Shown: piece by piece, positions 1 through 7,546 of the stretch
Position numbering within the stretch: position 1 is the first letter of the stretch
Layout of the letters: each line of letters opens with the position of its first letter
Assembly: GCA_017472115.1 (NCBI GenBank)
Contig: JAFUQW010000025.1
Span: 1-10,122, forward strand
DNA from: Bacteroidales bacterium
GTDB taxonomy: Bacteria > Bacteroidota > Bacteroidia > Bacteroidales > UBA932
Length of the DNA stretch: 10,122 nucleotides
Reading direction: 5' to 3'
Notes under the pieces: generated by a model
Database searches by the model: none
What the model saw: only the letters and a program-made list of their open reading frames with translations
Told to the model about the DNA's origin: nothing
Translations under genes and position numbers: made by a program

Positions 1-1
1 A

Positions 2-135
2 GGTAATGATATATCTGTTTGCACTTCAGAAATCATCCATTCACTGTCATGCTGAACGAAGTGAAGCATCTTTACAATAAAGATTCTTCGCTGACGCTCA
101 GAATGACAGTTAGTGTAATCATTTATATCGTTACC
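2..135. repeat. Outer inverted repeat flanking the REP-like hairpin
   Basis: The arms are 2-14 (GGTAATGATATAT) and 123-135, whose reverse complement is GGTAACGATATAA; 11 of 13 positions match. They enclose the 68-bp hairpin at 43-110 with unequal flanks of 28 and 12 bases. The outer arms may be the ends of a small non-autonomous element or a separate palindromic site interrupted by the hairpin. The match is short and could be partly chance in AT-rich DNA. No flanking target-site duplication can be judged because the left arm begins at the second base of the window. Confidence 0.35.
43..110. repeat. REP/MITE-like imperfect hairpin
   Basis: Left arm 43-73 starts ACTGTCATGCTGAACG and right arm 79-110 ends CTCAGAATGACAGT. 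Read as reverse complements, the arms share ACTGTCAT, CTGA.CG, GAAG and ATCTTT, with a few mismatches and one bulged base, around a loop of about five bases (ACAAT). Hairpins of the form 'TGTCAT.CTGA.CGAAG...GAAT CTT' are familiar dispersed intergenic repeats in Bacteroidetes and other bacterial genomes, usually without coding capacity. There is no U-tract after the stem, so it is not a typical intrinsic terminator, although it could still act as an RNA 3'-end structure for a gene to the left of the window. Confidence 0.7.
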
Positions 136-156
136 AAAATTTATTTTGACTTTTCT

Positions 157-188
157 TTTGCAACATTTGTCAAGTAATTGTAAGTTTG
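157..188 (+). promoter_or_regulatory. Bacteroidetes-type promoter of the regulator gene
   Basis: A -33 element TTTG (157-160) is followed after exactly 20 bases by TAAGTTTG (181-188), which fits the Bacteroidetes -7 consensus TAnnTTTG with the expected spacing. Transcription would start near 193-197, leaving a leader of roughly 15 nt before the ATG at 210. This placement excludes the in-frame TTG at 186 as start, because it lies inside the -7 box. Confidence 0.6.
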
Positions 189-210
189 TACCGATATAAA
201 ACATTTGTCA
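162..210 (+). repeat. Two 11-bp direct repeats around the regulator promoter
   Basis: AACATTTGTCA occurs exactly at 162-172, between the -33 and -7 elements, and again at 200-210, downstream of the likely transcription start and ending on the A of the start codon. The copies start 38 bp apart. The core ACATTTGT also appears on the opposite strand at 1932-1939 in the susC leader. This placement suits an operator used for autoregulation, but the binding protein is unknown. Confidence 0.4.
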
Positions 211-1787
211 TGAGTCACTTTCTGATATTCATTCTGCTTTCGGTCTCCTTTCATCTTCAGTCCGAAGATAGCCCGCAAATAACGGATCTGGACAAGGTTC
301 TCGATGACCATCAGGAAATTACCGAGGCAAGGATGTCCGTCATAGAATCCCGGAAATATCTTCTTGTCAAGGCTGATTCCATGGAAGAAAGGTTCCATAT
401 ATGTGATTCCCTCTTCCGTGATTATTCTTCGTTTCAGCTGGATTCCGCATTGTCATACGCAGGAAGGAAACTCAAGATCGCGAAGGAACTCGGCAACAGG
501 AAGTATATAGACAGATCCGTGATCGAGATGGCCGACATGTATATACAGGTCGGCATGAACATGCAGTCGTATGATATGCTTCAGCAGATAGACCGATCCG
601 GCCTTGACAGGGAACTCCTTCAGGAATACTATTCAATAAACAACAACCTTTATGAGTTTCTGTCTCAGTTCGCTCTCAGCAGAACCGCCAGGAATCAGTA
701 CAGGCAGATAGCCAAGACATACAGGGACTCCGTGCTCATGTACAAGCCTGAGGATGTGTTTGTCTATACATACAGCCTCTTGTCCGAGGGTAATTATCAG
801 AAAGGTCTGAACATTCTTCTGAATTATTTCGATACACTGGATCCTGCTCAGCGCGAGGTGGGACCGACGGCGTATTCCATATCGGAATACTACCGGAGCA
901 TGGGAGACAAGGAGAAAGAAAAGACTTTCCTTATAATTTCTGCGGTGTCGGACATCAGCCATGGAGTGAAGGAATACTGCTCTCTTTCAAGGCTTGCAAC
1001 CATCCTGTATGAGGAAGGAGATTTCGAAAGGGCTCACAGATATATAGAAGTGTCATTGAATGACGCCCTTTTCTGTGATGCAAAGATGCGTGCTCTTGAG
1101 GTGACTGATGTCCTTCCCATCATCGAGACTGACTATCAGCGCAGACTCCAGGCGCAAAGAGCAATTCTGATCTATGCCCTTCTCGGCATAAGTGTTCTTG
1201 TGGTGGTCCTCATCTTCATCCTCTTCAAGATAAGACGCTATCAGAAAAGACTGGATGCCGCCAAGTCACAGGCGGACGAGGCCAATGCCATGTTGAAGGA
1301 AAGCAACCGTCTTCTTGCTGAATCCGGTTCCATCAAGAATGTGTATATATTCAATCTCATGATGGAGTGCGTCAACAGAATCGAGAGTTTCGACCAATAC
1401 AGAAGAACATTGAACAAGAAGGCTATTTCCGGAGACAGAAGTGCCGTGTTTGCAGAACTTAAGTCTCCGGATGTGATAGATCATGAGTGGGCTTCCTTCT
1501 ATGAAATGTTCGACAGGACTTTCCTGCAGCTCTTCCCTACATTCGTGCAGGATGTCAACAGCCTTCTCCGTCCGGAAGAGTGGTTTGTCGGAATCAAGGA
1601 GTACAGCCTGCCTGTCGAGCTGAGGATTTTCGCCCTGATAAGATTAGGTATATCCGAGACGGACAGGATAGCATCGCTCCTGAGATATTCCAGATCGACC
1701 ATCTATGCCTACCGTTCCCGCACGAGACTCAAGGCATTGGAACCGGAGCGTTTCGAGGACCATATCATGGAGATAAACTCGATATGA
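210..1787 (+). CDS. SusR/DUF6377-type membrane-bound transcriptional regulator
   Basis: The protein has 525 residues if it starts at ATG 210; a TTG at 186 would add eight residues but lies in the promoter. The order is: N-terminal hydrophobic signal segment (about 1-18), a helical TPR-like periplasmic region (about 50-300), one strong transmembrane helix (about 318-340) ending in K-I-R-R, a coiled coil (about 341-375), and a cytoplasmic C-terminal part with a LuxR-like helix-turn-helix (about 467-510, with FALIRLGISETDRIASLL followed by RYSRSTIYAYRSR). This is the layout of DUF6377 proteins and of SusR, the activator of the starch utilization system. It likely senses a periplasmic oligosaccharide and activates the operon that starts at 1971. 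It stands alone upstream in the same direction with its own promoter and terminator. Family assignment is firm; the ligand is unknown. Confidence 0.85.
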   Translation: MSHFLIFILLSVSFHLQSEDSPQITDLDKVLDDHQEITEARMSVIESRKYLLVKADSMEERFHICDSLFRDYSSFQLDSALSYAGRKLKIAKELGNRKYIDRSVIEMADMYIQVGMNMQSYDMLQQIDRSGLDRELLQEYYSINNNLYEFLSQFALSRTARNQYRQIAKTYRDSVLMYKPEDVFVYTYSLLSEGNYQKGLNILLNYFDTLDPAQREVGPTAYSISEYYRSMGDKEKEKTFLIISAVSDISHGVKEYCSLSRLATILYEEGDFERAHRYIEVSLNDALFCDAKMRALEVTDVLPIIETDYQRRLQAQRAILIYALLGISVLVVVLIFILFKIRRYQKRLDAAKSQADEANAMLKESNRLLAESGSIKNVYIFNLMMECVNRIESFDQYRRTLNKKAISGDRSAVFAELKSPDVIDHEWASFYEMFDRTFLQLFPTFVQDVNSLLRPEEWFVGIKEYSLPVELRIFALIRLGISETDRIASLLRYSRSTIYAYRSRTRLKALEPERFEDHIMEINSI

Positions 1788-1810
1788 CATTCCTGAATAT
1801 TTGTATTTTG

Positions 1811-1837
1811 AAGCCCTCGCAAGAGGGCTTTTCTTTT
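1811..1837 (+). terminator. Intrinsic terminator after the regulator gene
   Basis: AAGCCCTC (1811-1818) pairs perfectly with GAGGGCTT (1823-1830) around the tetraloop GCAA, a stable GNRA type, followed by a T-rich run TTCTTTT. It sits 24 bases after the regulator stop codon and separates the regulator transcript from the susC operon. Confidence 0.85.
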
Positions 1838-1887
1838 GTGTATCAGTGATTTGATGATTGTACGGATTTGTATTTTCATTATACAGC

Positions 1888-1919
1888 GTTGTTCGTTGGG
1901 TAGGACTTTTCAAACTTTG
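1888..1919 (+). promoter_or_regulatory. Candidate promoter of the susC operon
   Basis: GTTG (1888-1891) and AAACTTTG (1912-1919) are separated by 20 bases, the same geometry as the regulator promoter. Each differs from the consensus (TTTG and TAnnTTTG) at its first base, as would suit a weak, activator-dependent promoter. Transcription would start near 1926, giving a leader of about 45 nt before ATG 1971. No other better match lies between the terminator and susC. Confidence 0.35.
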
Positions 1920-1941
1920 AAGAAAAGTTCCACAAATGTGG
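1903..1941. promoter_or_regulatory. Two adjacent palindromes in the susC leader
   Basis: The first is TTCAAACTTTGAA (1909-1921), a perfect 13-bp palindrome about a central C. It lies inside a longer imperfect inverted repeat, GGACTTTTC (1903-1911) and GAAAAGTTCC (1921/1922-1931), with one bulge. The second is CCACA-AA-TGTGG (1930-1941), perfect five-base arms with a two-base spacer, containing the reverse complement of the ACATTTGT core found twice at the regulator promoter. The first overlaps the candidate -7 box. They are plausible regulator-binding sites or, in RNA, small leader hairpins. Confidence 0.4.
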
Positions 1942-1970
1942 CAAGACTATAACCAATAAAATTATCGCTT

Positions 1971-4919
1971 ATGAAAATCAGATTCTGTAGGATGATCTTT
2001 CCGCTGCTGGTCATGATGGCCGTCTGCGGATTGAGTGTTCCTTCTCTCAATGCCCAGACAGGGCAGGTGGCAGGAACTGTAGTTGATGCGGGTACCGGGC
2101 TTCCTGTGGCCGGTGCCGTCGTGCAGGTGAAAGGCACGTCTAAAGGTTGCGAGACGGATCTTGAAGGAAGGTTCAGGCTCGATGCCCTTTCTTCGGATGA
2201 TGTGCTTGTAGTATCGTGCTTAGGCTATGAATCTCAGGAAACAGGCTGGAATGGCCGTAATAACATTGAATTCGTTCTGAAGGAGGACAGGGAACTGCTC
2301 GATGAAGTCGTGGTGGTGGGTTATGGAACCATGGACAAGAAGGAACTTACCTCCGCAATCGCCCATGTGTCGAGCAAGGATTTCCTTACGACTGCGGGAG
2401 GAGACCCTTCCATGCTGATTCAGGGCAAGGTGGCCGGCGTCTCGGTAGTCAACACCGGTGCGGCTGACCCGAACAACGAGGCAAGTATCCAGATCCGAGG
2501 AATATCTTCCCGTGCAGCCGGTCTGGGGCCTCTCATAGTCGTTGACGGTGTCCCCGGAGGAAACATGAGCAATATCAATCAGAATGACATAGAGTCCATC
2601 GATATTCTGAAAGATGGTGCCGCTTCCGCGATATATGGTACCAGAGGAAGCAACGGAGTGGTGCTGATAACCACGAAGAAGGGAAGCAAGGATGGAGCAG
2701 TCCATACCTCTTATATAGGTACTGTTTCTGCCAATATGATGATCAAGGAACTCGACATGCTTACTGCCGAGGAGTACAGGCACTATCGCCCTGACGGAGT
2801 GGATTACGGTGGCAATGTCGATTGGCTTGAGGAAGTGAGCAGAGTGGGAATAACTCATCAGCACACCGTCACTCTTTCCGGCGGAAACAAGTTCAACAGT
2901 TATCGTGTGAGTGCGGATTTCCGCGATGCAACCGGCATAGACCGCAGGTCGGAAAGGATGGAGTATGGTGCGAGAGCTTCGTTCAACCATAATTCCAAGA
3001 GCGGCCTGTTCACATTCTCTGCCAATATAGCTCCGAGGATAATCAAGGCCAAAGGTGCCGACTGGCATGTATTCCACAATGCGATAGAGGCCAATCCGAC
3101 ATCTCCTGTCTTTGACCCCGAGAATCCTTCGATGTATTTCAGCTTCTTCGGACAACAGGCCGGCTACAATCCGGTCGAGGCCATCAACACCGAACTGGAT
3201 GACCGTGAGACCAAATTCCTTGACTGGGACGCTACCGTCAGACTCAATATCCTTGAAGGTCTTTCTACACAGCTGACTTTTGCGGACCAGCAGAGGGATT
3301 ACTACAACAGCTGGTTCAGGCCATCGACCAATACAGAGGGCATCAGCAAGGGCTGGTCAGGTGAGGCTTCTCGCCGTTATGACAAGAGCAGCCAGTATTC
3401 TCTGGAATGGCTTGCCAACTGGCAGCAGTCATTCAGTGACAACAATATAAAGGTGCTGGCAGGATATTCATATCAGTATTTTCAGAACAGCGGAGTCAGT
3501 GCTGAAAACAAGAATTTCCCTTCAGACGGAATCACCTATAATAATCTTTCCCAGGGCGCTTGGGCTCGTGACGAGGGACATGTCGGCATGGGATCATATA
3601 AGAATGACGCAAAGCTCATTGCATTCTTCGGCCGTGTCAATTATGATTACAAAGGCAAATATCTCGCTACCGCTTCACTCAGGTATGAGGGTTCGTCCAA
3701 ATTCGGAGCGAACAACAAATGGGGATATTTCCCGGCATTTTCCGCAGGATGGAGAATATCGCAGGAGCCTTTCATGAAAGGGGCGGGATGGATCAACGAC
3801 CTGAAGATCAGGGCAGACTACGGAGTGACGGGAAATCAGAACTTCGACAGTTATCTGTCACTCAACACTATGACCGGCTTCGGTGACTACTATTATGATG
3901 GCGCATATTTTACCGTCTGGGGCCCTTCCAAGAATGTCAACCCGGATCTGAGATGGGAGAAGGGAATCAACTGGAATGTCGGTCTTGACTTTGCCTTCCT
4001 TGATAACAGGATCACAGGATCCTTCAATTACTACAATCGTACTCAGAAGGACCTCCTCGGTGACTACAACGTCCCTATTCCTCCATATCTCTATTCCACT
4101 ACCTTCGTGAATGTGGGAACGATGAAGAACAGCGGTTTCGAATTCGACATCAGCTGGGAGGCCGTAAGGAGGAAGAATTTCACATACACTGTCGGAATGG
4201 TGGGATCGACAATAGACAACCGCTTTGTGTCTTTCTCGAATTCGGAATATGTCGGCCAGAAATATTATGATGTGGTCGGTACGGAAGATCCGTTCCCGTT
4301 CCATTATCTGCAGAGAATAGAGGAAGGAGAACGTCTGGGAAACTTCTATATGTACAGATTTGCCGGATTCAACAAGCAGGGACAATGGGTCATATATGAC
4401 AGGAACGGAGAGTACAAGATCGGTGCGGAAGGAACTGACGAGGACAAGTACATAGTCGGAAACGGTCTGCCGAAATTCACGGCATCGATGACTCACAGCC
4501 TGACATTCAAGGATTTCGACCTGACTCTCTTCTTCAGAGGCGCTTTCGGCTACGACATATTCAATGTCCACGAATTCTATTACGGAATGCCGGATGCAGT
4601 AGGCAATGTGCTTACGACAGCATACGGCAAGAATGCCTCCATCAAGGGAAATCCTCTCGTGTGCGACTATTTCATGGAGAAAGGCGACCATGTGAAACTT
4701 GACATGGTGACCGTAGGCTATAATCTGAACATAGGAAAGAAATACATCGAAAAGGTAAGACTGTATCTTACCGGCAGGAACCTGGCTACATTCACTGCGT
4801 TTTCCGGTGTCGATCCTGCGACGTATCAGACCAACGGTCTTACTCCTGGAGCGACAGGGTCACGTAATTATTATCCGACCTGCCGCCAGCTCATCTTCGG
4901 TGTGCAGTTGGACTTCTAA
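1971..4919 (+). CDS. SusC-like TonB-dependent outer-membrane glycan transporter
   Basis: At 982 residues this is within the usual range for SusC/RagA proteins. A type I signal peptide (about 1-28, ending LNA before QTG) is followed by a CarboxypepD_reg-like beta-sandwich (about 31-107, GTVVDAGTGLPVAGA), the SusC signature DEVVVVGYG (111-119), the plug domain (to about 238, with ILKDGAASAIYGTRGS at 212-227) and a 22-strand TonB-dependent barrel to the C-terminal phenylalanine expected for outer-membrane insertion. It forms the import pore under the SusD lid and takes up oligosaccharides using TonB energy. It lacks the extra N-terminal STN domain found in SusC-like proteins that work with anti-sigma factors, which fits control by the adjacent SusR-type regulator. 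The SusD-like gene follows after 12 nt. Confidence 0.95.
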   Translation: MKIRFCRMIFPLLVMMAVCGLSVPSLNAQTGQVAGTVVDAGTGLPVAGAVVQVKGTSKGCETDLEGRFRLDALSSDDVLVVSCLGYESQETGWNGRNNIEFVLKEDRELLDEVVVVGYGTMDKKELTSAIAHVSSKDFLTTAGGDPSMLIQGKVAGVSVVNTGAADPNNEASIQIRGISSRAAGLGPLIVVDGVPGGNMSNINQNDIESIDILKDGAASAIYGTRGSNGVVLITTKKGSKDGAVHTSYIGTVSANMMIKELDMLTAEEYRHYRPDGVDYGGNVDWLEEVSRVGITHQHTVTLSGGNKFNSYRVSADFRDATGIDRRSERMEYGARASFNHNSKSGLFTFSANIAPRIIKAKGADWHVFHNAIEANPTSPVFDPENPSMYFSFFGQQAGYNPVEAINTELDDRETKFLDWDATVRLNILEGLSTQLTFADQQRDYYNSWFRPSTNTEGISKGWSGEASRRYDKSSQYSLEWLANWQQSFSDNNIKVLAGYSYQYFQNSGVSAENKNFPSDGITYNNLSQGAWARDEGHVGMGSYKNDAKLIAFFGRVNYDYKGKYLATASLRYEGSSKFGANNKWGYFPAFSAGWRISQEPFMKGAGWINDLKIRADYGVTGNQNFDSYLSLNTMTGFGDYYYDGAYFTVWGPSKNVNPDLRWEKGINWNVGLDFAFLDNRITGSFNYYNRTQKDLLGDYNVPIPPYLYSTTFVNVGTMKNSGFEFDISWEAVRRKNFTYTVGMVGSTIDNRFVSFSNSEYVGQKYYDVVGTEDPFPFHYLQRIEEGERLGNFYMYRFAGFNKQGQWVIYDRNGEYKIGAEGTDEDKYIVGNGLPKFTASMTHSLTFKDFDLTLFFRGAFGYDIFNVHEFYYGMPDAVGNVLTTAYGKNASIKGNPLVCDYFMEKGDHVKLDMVTVGYNLNIGKKYIEKVRLYLTGRNLATFTAFSGVDPATYQTNGLTPGATGSRNYYPTCRQLIFGVQLDF

Positions 4920-4931
4920 AACACAAATGCT

Positions 4932-6662
4932 ATGAGAAAAATAATGAAATTGATACTGCTGTCAGGACTTCTGATGATTTCGTCATGCACAAACCTTGAC
5001 GAAACGATTTATGATCAGGTCTCGACGGAGAACTACTATAACACCAGGATGGATGTGACGCGTGCGGTATTCCGTCCGTTTGAACACGCGTACTGGAGCG
5101 TATGTTCGCGTCAGGTACTTCAGGAACTCTCGTCAGACCTCGTCGCTACATGGAAGAAAGACGACTGGTGGGAAGATGGCGGCAGATGGAGCAGGCTCCA
5201 TTATCATACATGGACCATCGAGGACGGCGAGCCAAAGACCGAGTGGGACGGATGTTTTGTCGGAGTCATGCAGTGCAACTACGTGATCGACGACCTCAAT
5301 GTCCTCAATCCTGCTGATTTCGGCTTCACCGATGCCGAGTTCGAGAATCTGAAAGCTCAGTGCAGAACCCTCAGGGCATGGTTTTATCTCAGACTTCTCG
5401 ATTCCTTCAGGAACGTGCCGCTTGCGGTCAGCCGTGACGCTTCTCTGAATTCGGAGGGGCAGGTGGCTCCGGAAGTACTTTTCGAATTCATCGAAGCTGA
5501 GCTGAAGGATTGTCTGGAACTTCTGCAGACGAAATCGGGAGCGGCCGGAAACGGCACGGCCCAGGGCCAGTGGAACAAGGCCGGTGCCGCGGCACTGCTC
5601 GTAAGGCTCTATCTCAATGCCGAGACCTACATAGGGGAGTCCCGTCTGGATGATTGTGCCCGATACGCCCGTGCCATCATTGACGGGGAATACGGATCTT
5701 ATGCTCTCGGAAAGACATGGGATGAGGTCTATGACTGGCAGAACGAGAATTGCCCGGAAGTGATCTTCGCCTTTCCGTCTGCAAAGGGCTACAGTCATTA
5801 TGTCTATTCAGGTGACATGTTCTGGTGGACGGTTCCTGCCCGTACCATCGCCAATTATTTCGGAGACACCAAGGCCGGCAACGGAGACCATAACTGCAAA
5901 TACGGACTTGCTCCGAGCCTTGCTCCTGACGGAACCCCTTATACTACGGTTCTCGGACGTCCTGTGGCCAAGATGAAGAAATACCCCGAAGATTACAGAC
6001 TCAAACTTTACAGGAATCTCGGAGGCAGCACCCGCGAAGGCATGATGCTGTTCGGCTATCTTGAATACGAGGAAGGTGGAAAGATTAAGAAAGTGGTCTC
6101 TCCTACAGGTGGATATGACCTTTATCTCAGGGATATGGTCGGACAGTTCGGCAGCCTTGGTCCTGATGAAGTTCCTTCCGACAAGACTTCGAACATGCTC
6201 AGCGGTGACCATAATTCCGGCTGGAGATACTGTAAATATCCGTTCTACAGAGATGATGATGAGGGCCAGATGGAATCGGATTATGTGGAGATCCGTCTTG
6301 CGGAAATCTATTACTCTCTTGCGGAATGTCTTTTCCGCGAAGGAAAGGTTAACGAAGCGGCTGAACTTCTGAATGCCGTGCGCAGGAGGAATTACCCTGC
6401 AGAATTCCATGCTGATTATCTCTACGCTCCGGAAGGTTCGGCGGTATTGGATGAAAACGAGCTCCTTGACGAGTGGGGAAGGGAATTCCTGTCCGAAGGA
6501 CGCCGCAGGACAGACCTTATCCGCTTCGGATGTTTCACTTCGGGCACATGGTGGGACAAGCAGCCTGATGCGGACGGTCACACCGAAATATTCCCTCTTC
6601 ACAGGGATGTCCTCAGCAGCAATCCGGCTCTGAAGCAGAATCCGGGTTATCCTGAAATATAA
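4932..6662 (+). CDS. SusD-like glycan-binding outer-membrane lipoprotein
   Basis: The protein has 576 residues with a lipoprotein signal peptide ending LMISSC; Cys19 is the lipidated residue, followed by the typical SusD start TNLDE. The N-terminal SusD-like region contains LKAQCRTLRAWFYLRLL (140-156), then FRNVPL, a family hallmark. The C-terminal RagB/SusD domain contains EIRLAEIYYSLAECLFREG (453-471), then the N-A-V-R-R-R helix, and EFLSEGRRRTDLIRFGCF (518-535). It is a TPR-based lid on the SusC barrel that binds glycan at the cell surface. ATG 4932 is chosen for spacing to susC; the in-frame ATG at 4944 would leave a shorter but still workable signal peptide. Aromatic residues are abundant but the ligand cannot be read from them. 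Confidence 0.95.
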   Translation: MRKIMKLILLSGLLMISSCTNLDETIYDQVSTENYYNTRMDVTRAVFRPFEHAYWSVCSRQVLQELSSDLVATWKKDDWWEDGGRWSRLHYHTWTIEDGEPKTEWDGCFVGVMQCNYVIDDLNVLNPADFGFTDAEFENLKAQCRTLRAWFYLRLLDSFRNVPLAVSRDASLNSEGQVAPEVLFEFIEAELKDCLELLQTKSGAAGNGTAQGQWNKAGAAALLVRLYLNAETYIGESRLDDCARYARAIIDGEYGSYALGKTWDEVYDWQNENCPEVIFAFPSAKGYSHYVYSGDMFWWTVPARTIANYFGDTKAGNGDHNCKYGLAPSLAPDGTPYTTVLGRPVAKMKKYPEDYRLKLYRNLGGSTREGMMLFGYLEYEEGGKIKKVVSPTGGYDLYLRDMVGQFGSLGPDEVPSDKTSNMLSGDHNSGWRYCKYPFYRDDDEGQMESDYVEIRLAEIYYSLAECLFREGKVNEAAELLNAVRRRNYPAEFHADYLYAPEGSAVLDENELLDEWGREFLSEGRRRTDLIRFGCFTSGTWWDKQPDADGHTEIFPLHRDVLSSNPALKQNPGYPEI

Positions 6663-6691
6663 TACCATAACAACTTAAATATCAATGTATC

Positions 6692-7546
6692 ATGAAAAAG
6701 TTAATTAAATCTTTTGCTCTTATCTGTGGAGCTGCTGTCCTTTGGGCATGCGACAACAACGAGACCCCGGACAATGGACCGATCGATCTCGAACAACATT
6801 ATGAAATGGTCTATATGCTCGGTGGTGCCACAGGACATTGGGACAGCCTCGACCCTCTTCCTATGAATCCGACAGACGATCCGGATGTGTTCGAGTATGA
6901 GATCGATCTTATCCGCGATGCAGAGAACAAGCAGGTCAAGTTCACCGTGAACATCGGTGAATGGCAGGTGACCGATTATCTTGTTCCGGTTACAGTGGAA
7001 GAGGACAAGCCTTACTGCTATCTGAAGGAAGGAGTGAACGAACTCAAGATGTGTTCGGAGAAGAACGGAAACCTTGAGGACCATTTCTTCGGTATTGCTG
7101 AAGGTCAGAGCGGAAAATACCGTCTCAGAGTGAACCCTATAAAGCTTACTCTTGAAGCAACCAAACTCTCGTCTCTTCCTGACAAGGAAGTCATGGAATG
7201 GGTTGAGGGAACCATTTATATGGTAGGTGACGCCACTCCTGCAGGTTGGGATATCAATGCTCCGACTCCTATGACTGCAGACGGCAATGTACATACGTTT
7301 GAGGGCGTTCTCAACACCGGCGAGATGAAGTTCCCTACAAAGTTCGCATGGGATTCTCCTACTTATATGCCGACCGTGAACGGAACAGTGATCAACAGGG
7401 ATGGTATTGCAGATCCGAGCGTAAGTCTCATGCCGGAGGGTAATCCGGACCACAAGTGGAAGGTTGAGGAGAAAGGCCGTTACAAGCTGGTTCTCGACAC
7501 TGACGCCATGACTTTGAATGTTGAATGGCTTGGTGAGGCGGAATAA
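6692..7546 (+). CDS. SusE/SusF-like surface glycan-binding lipoprotein, two domains
   Basis: This is a 284-residue lipoprotein with a signal peptide ending VLWAC (lipidated Cys20) and a short acidic linker. It contains two copies of the SusE/SusF carbohydrate-binding fold: domain 1 from about 38 (VYMLGGATGHWD, 40-51) to about 158, and domain 2 from about 173 (IYMVGDATPAGWD, 175-187) to about 280. The repeated [VI]YM.G.AT...WD motif shows the internal duplication. In starch systems SusE (about 390 residues) and SusF (about 485) carry two and three such binding sites; this protein is shorter than both. It lies 29 nt after the SusD-like gene and its TAA shares its last base with the ATG of the hydrolase gene. 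It probably holds glycan at the cell surface; the starch-like ligand is inferred from the family. Confidence 0.85.
   Translation: MKKLIKSFALICGAAVLWACDNNETPDNGPIDLEQHYEMVYMLGGATGHWDSLDPLPMNPTDDPDVFEYEIDLIRDAENKQVKFTVNIGEWQVTDYLVPVTVEEDKPYCYLKEGVNELKMCSEKNGNLEDHFFGIAEGQSGKYRLRVNPIKLTLEATKLSSLPDKEVMEWVEGTIYMVGDATPAGWDINAPTPMTADGNVHTFEGVLNTGEMKFPTKFAWDSPTYMPTVNGTVINRDGIADPSVSLMPEGNPDHKWKVEEKGRYKLVLDTDAMTLNVEWLGEAE

Noticed and set aside
43..110. CRISPR repeat, tRNA or intrinsic terminator at the upstream hairpin
   Set aside because: There is a single imperfect inverted repeat with no repeat-spacer series, no cloverleaf and no T-run after the stem.
186..209. TTG at 186 as the start of the regulator gene
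   Set aside because: It falls in the TAAGTTTG promoter box, and ATG at 210 begins a normal signal segment without the eight extra residues.
2220..3155. Long minus-strand open frames opposite the SusC-like, SusD-like and SusE/F-like genes
   Set aside because: They lie fully within strong plus-strand genes, show no recognisable domains or signals, and arise from the codon bias of the sense strand.
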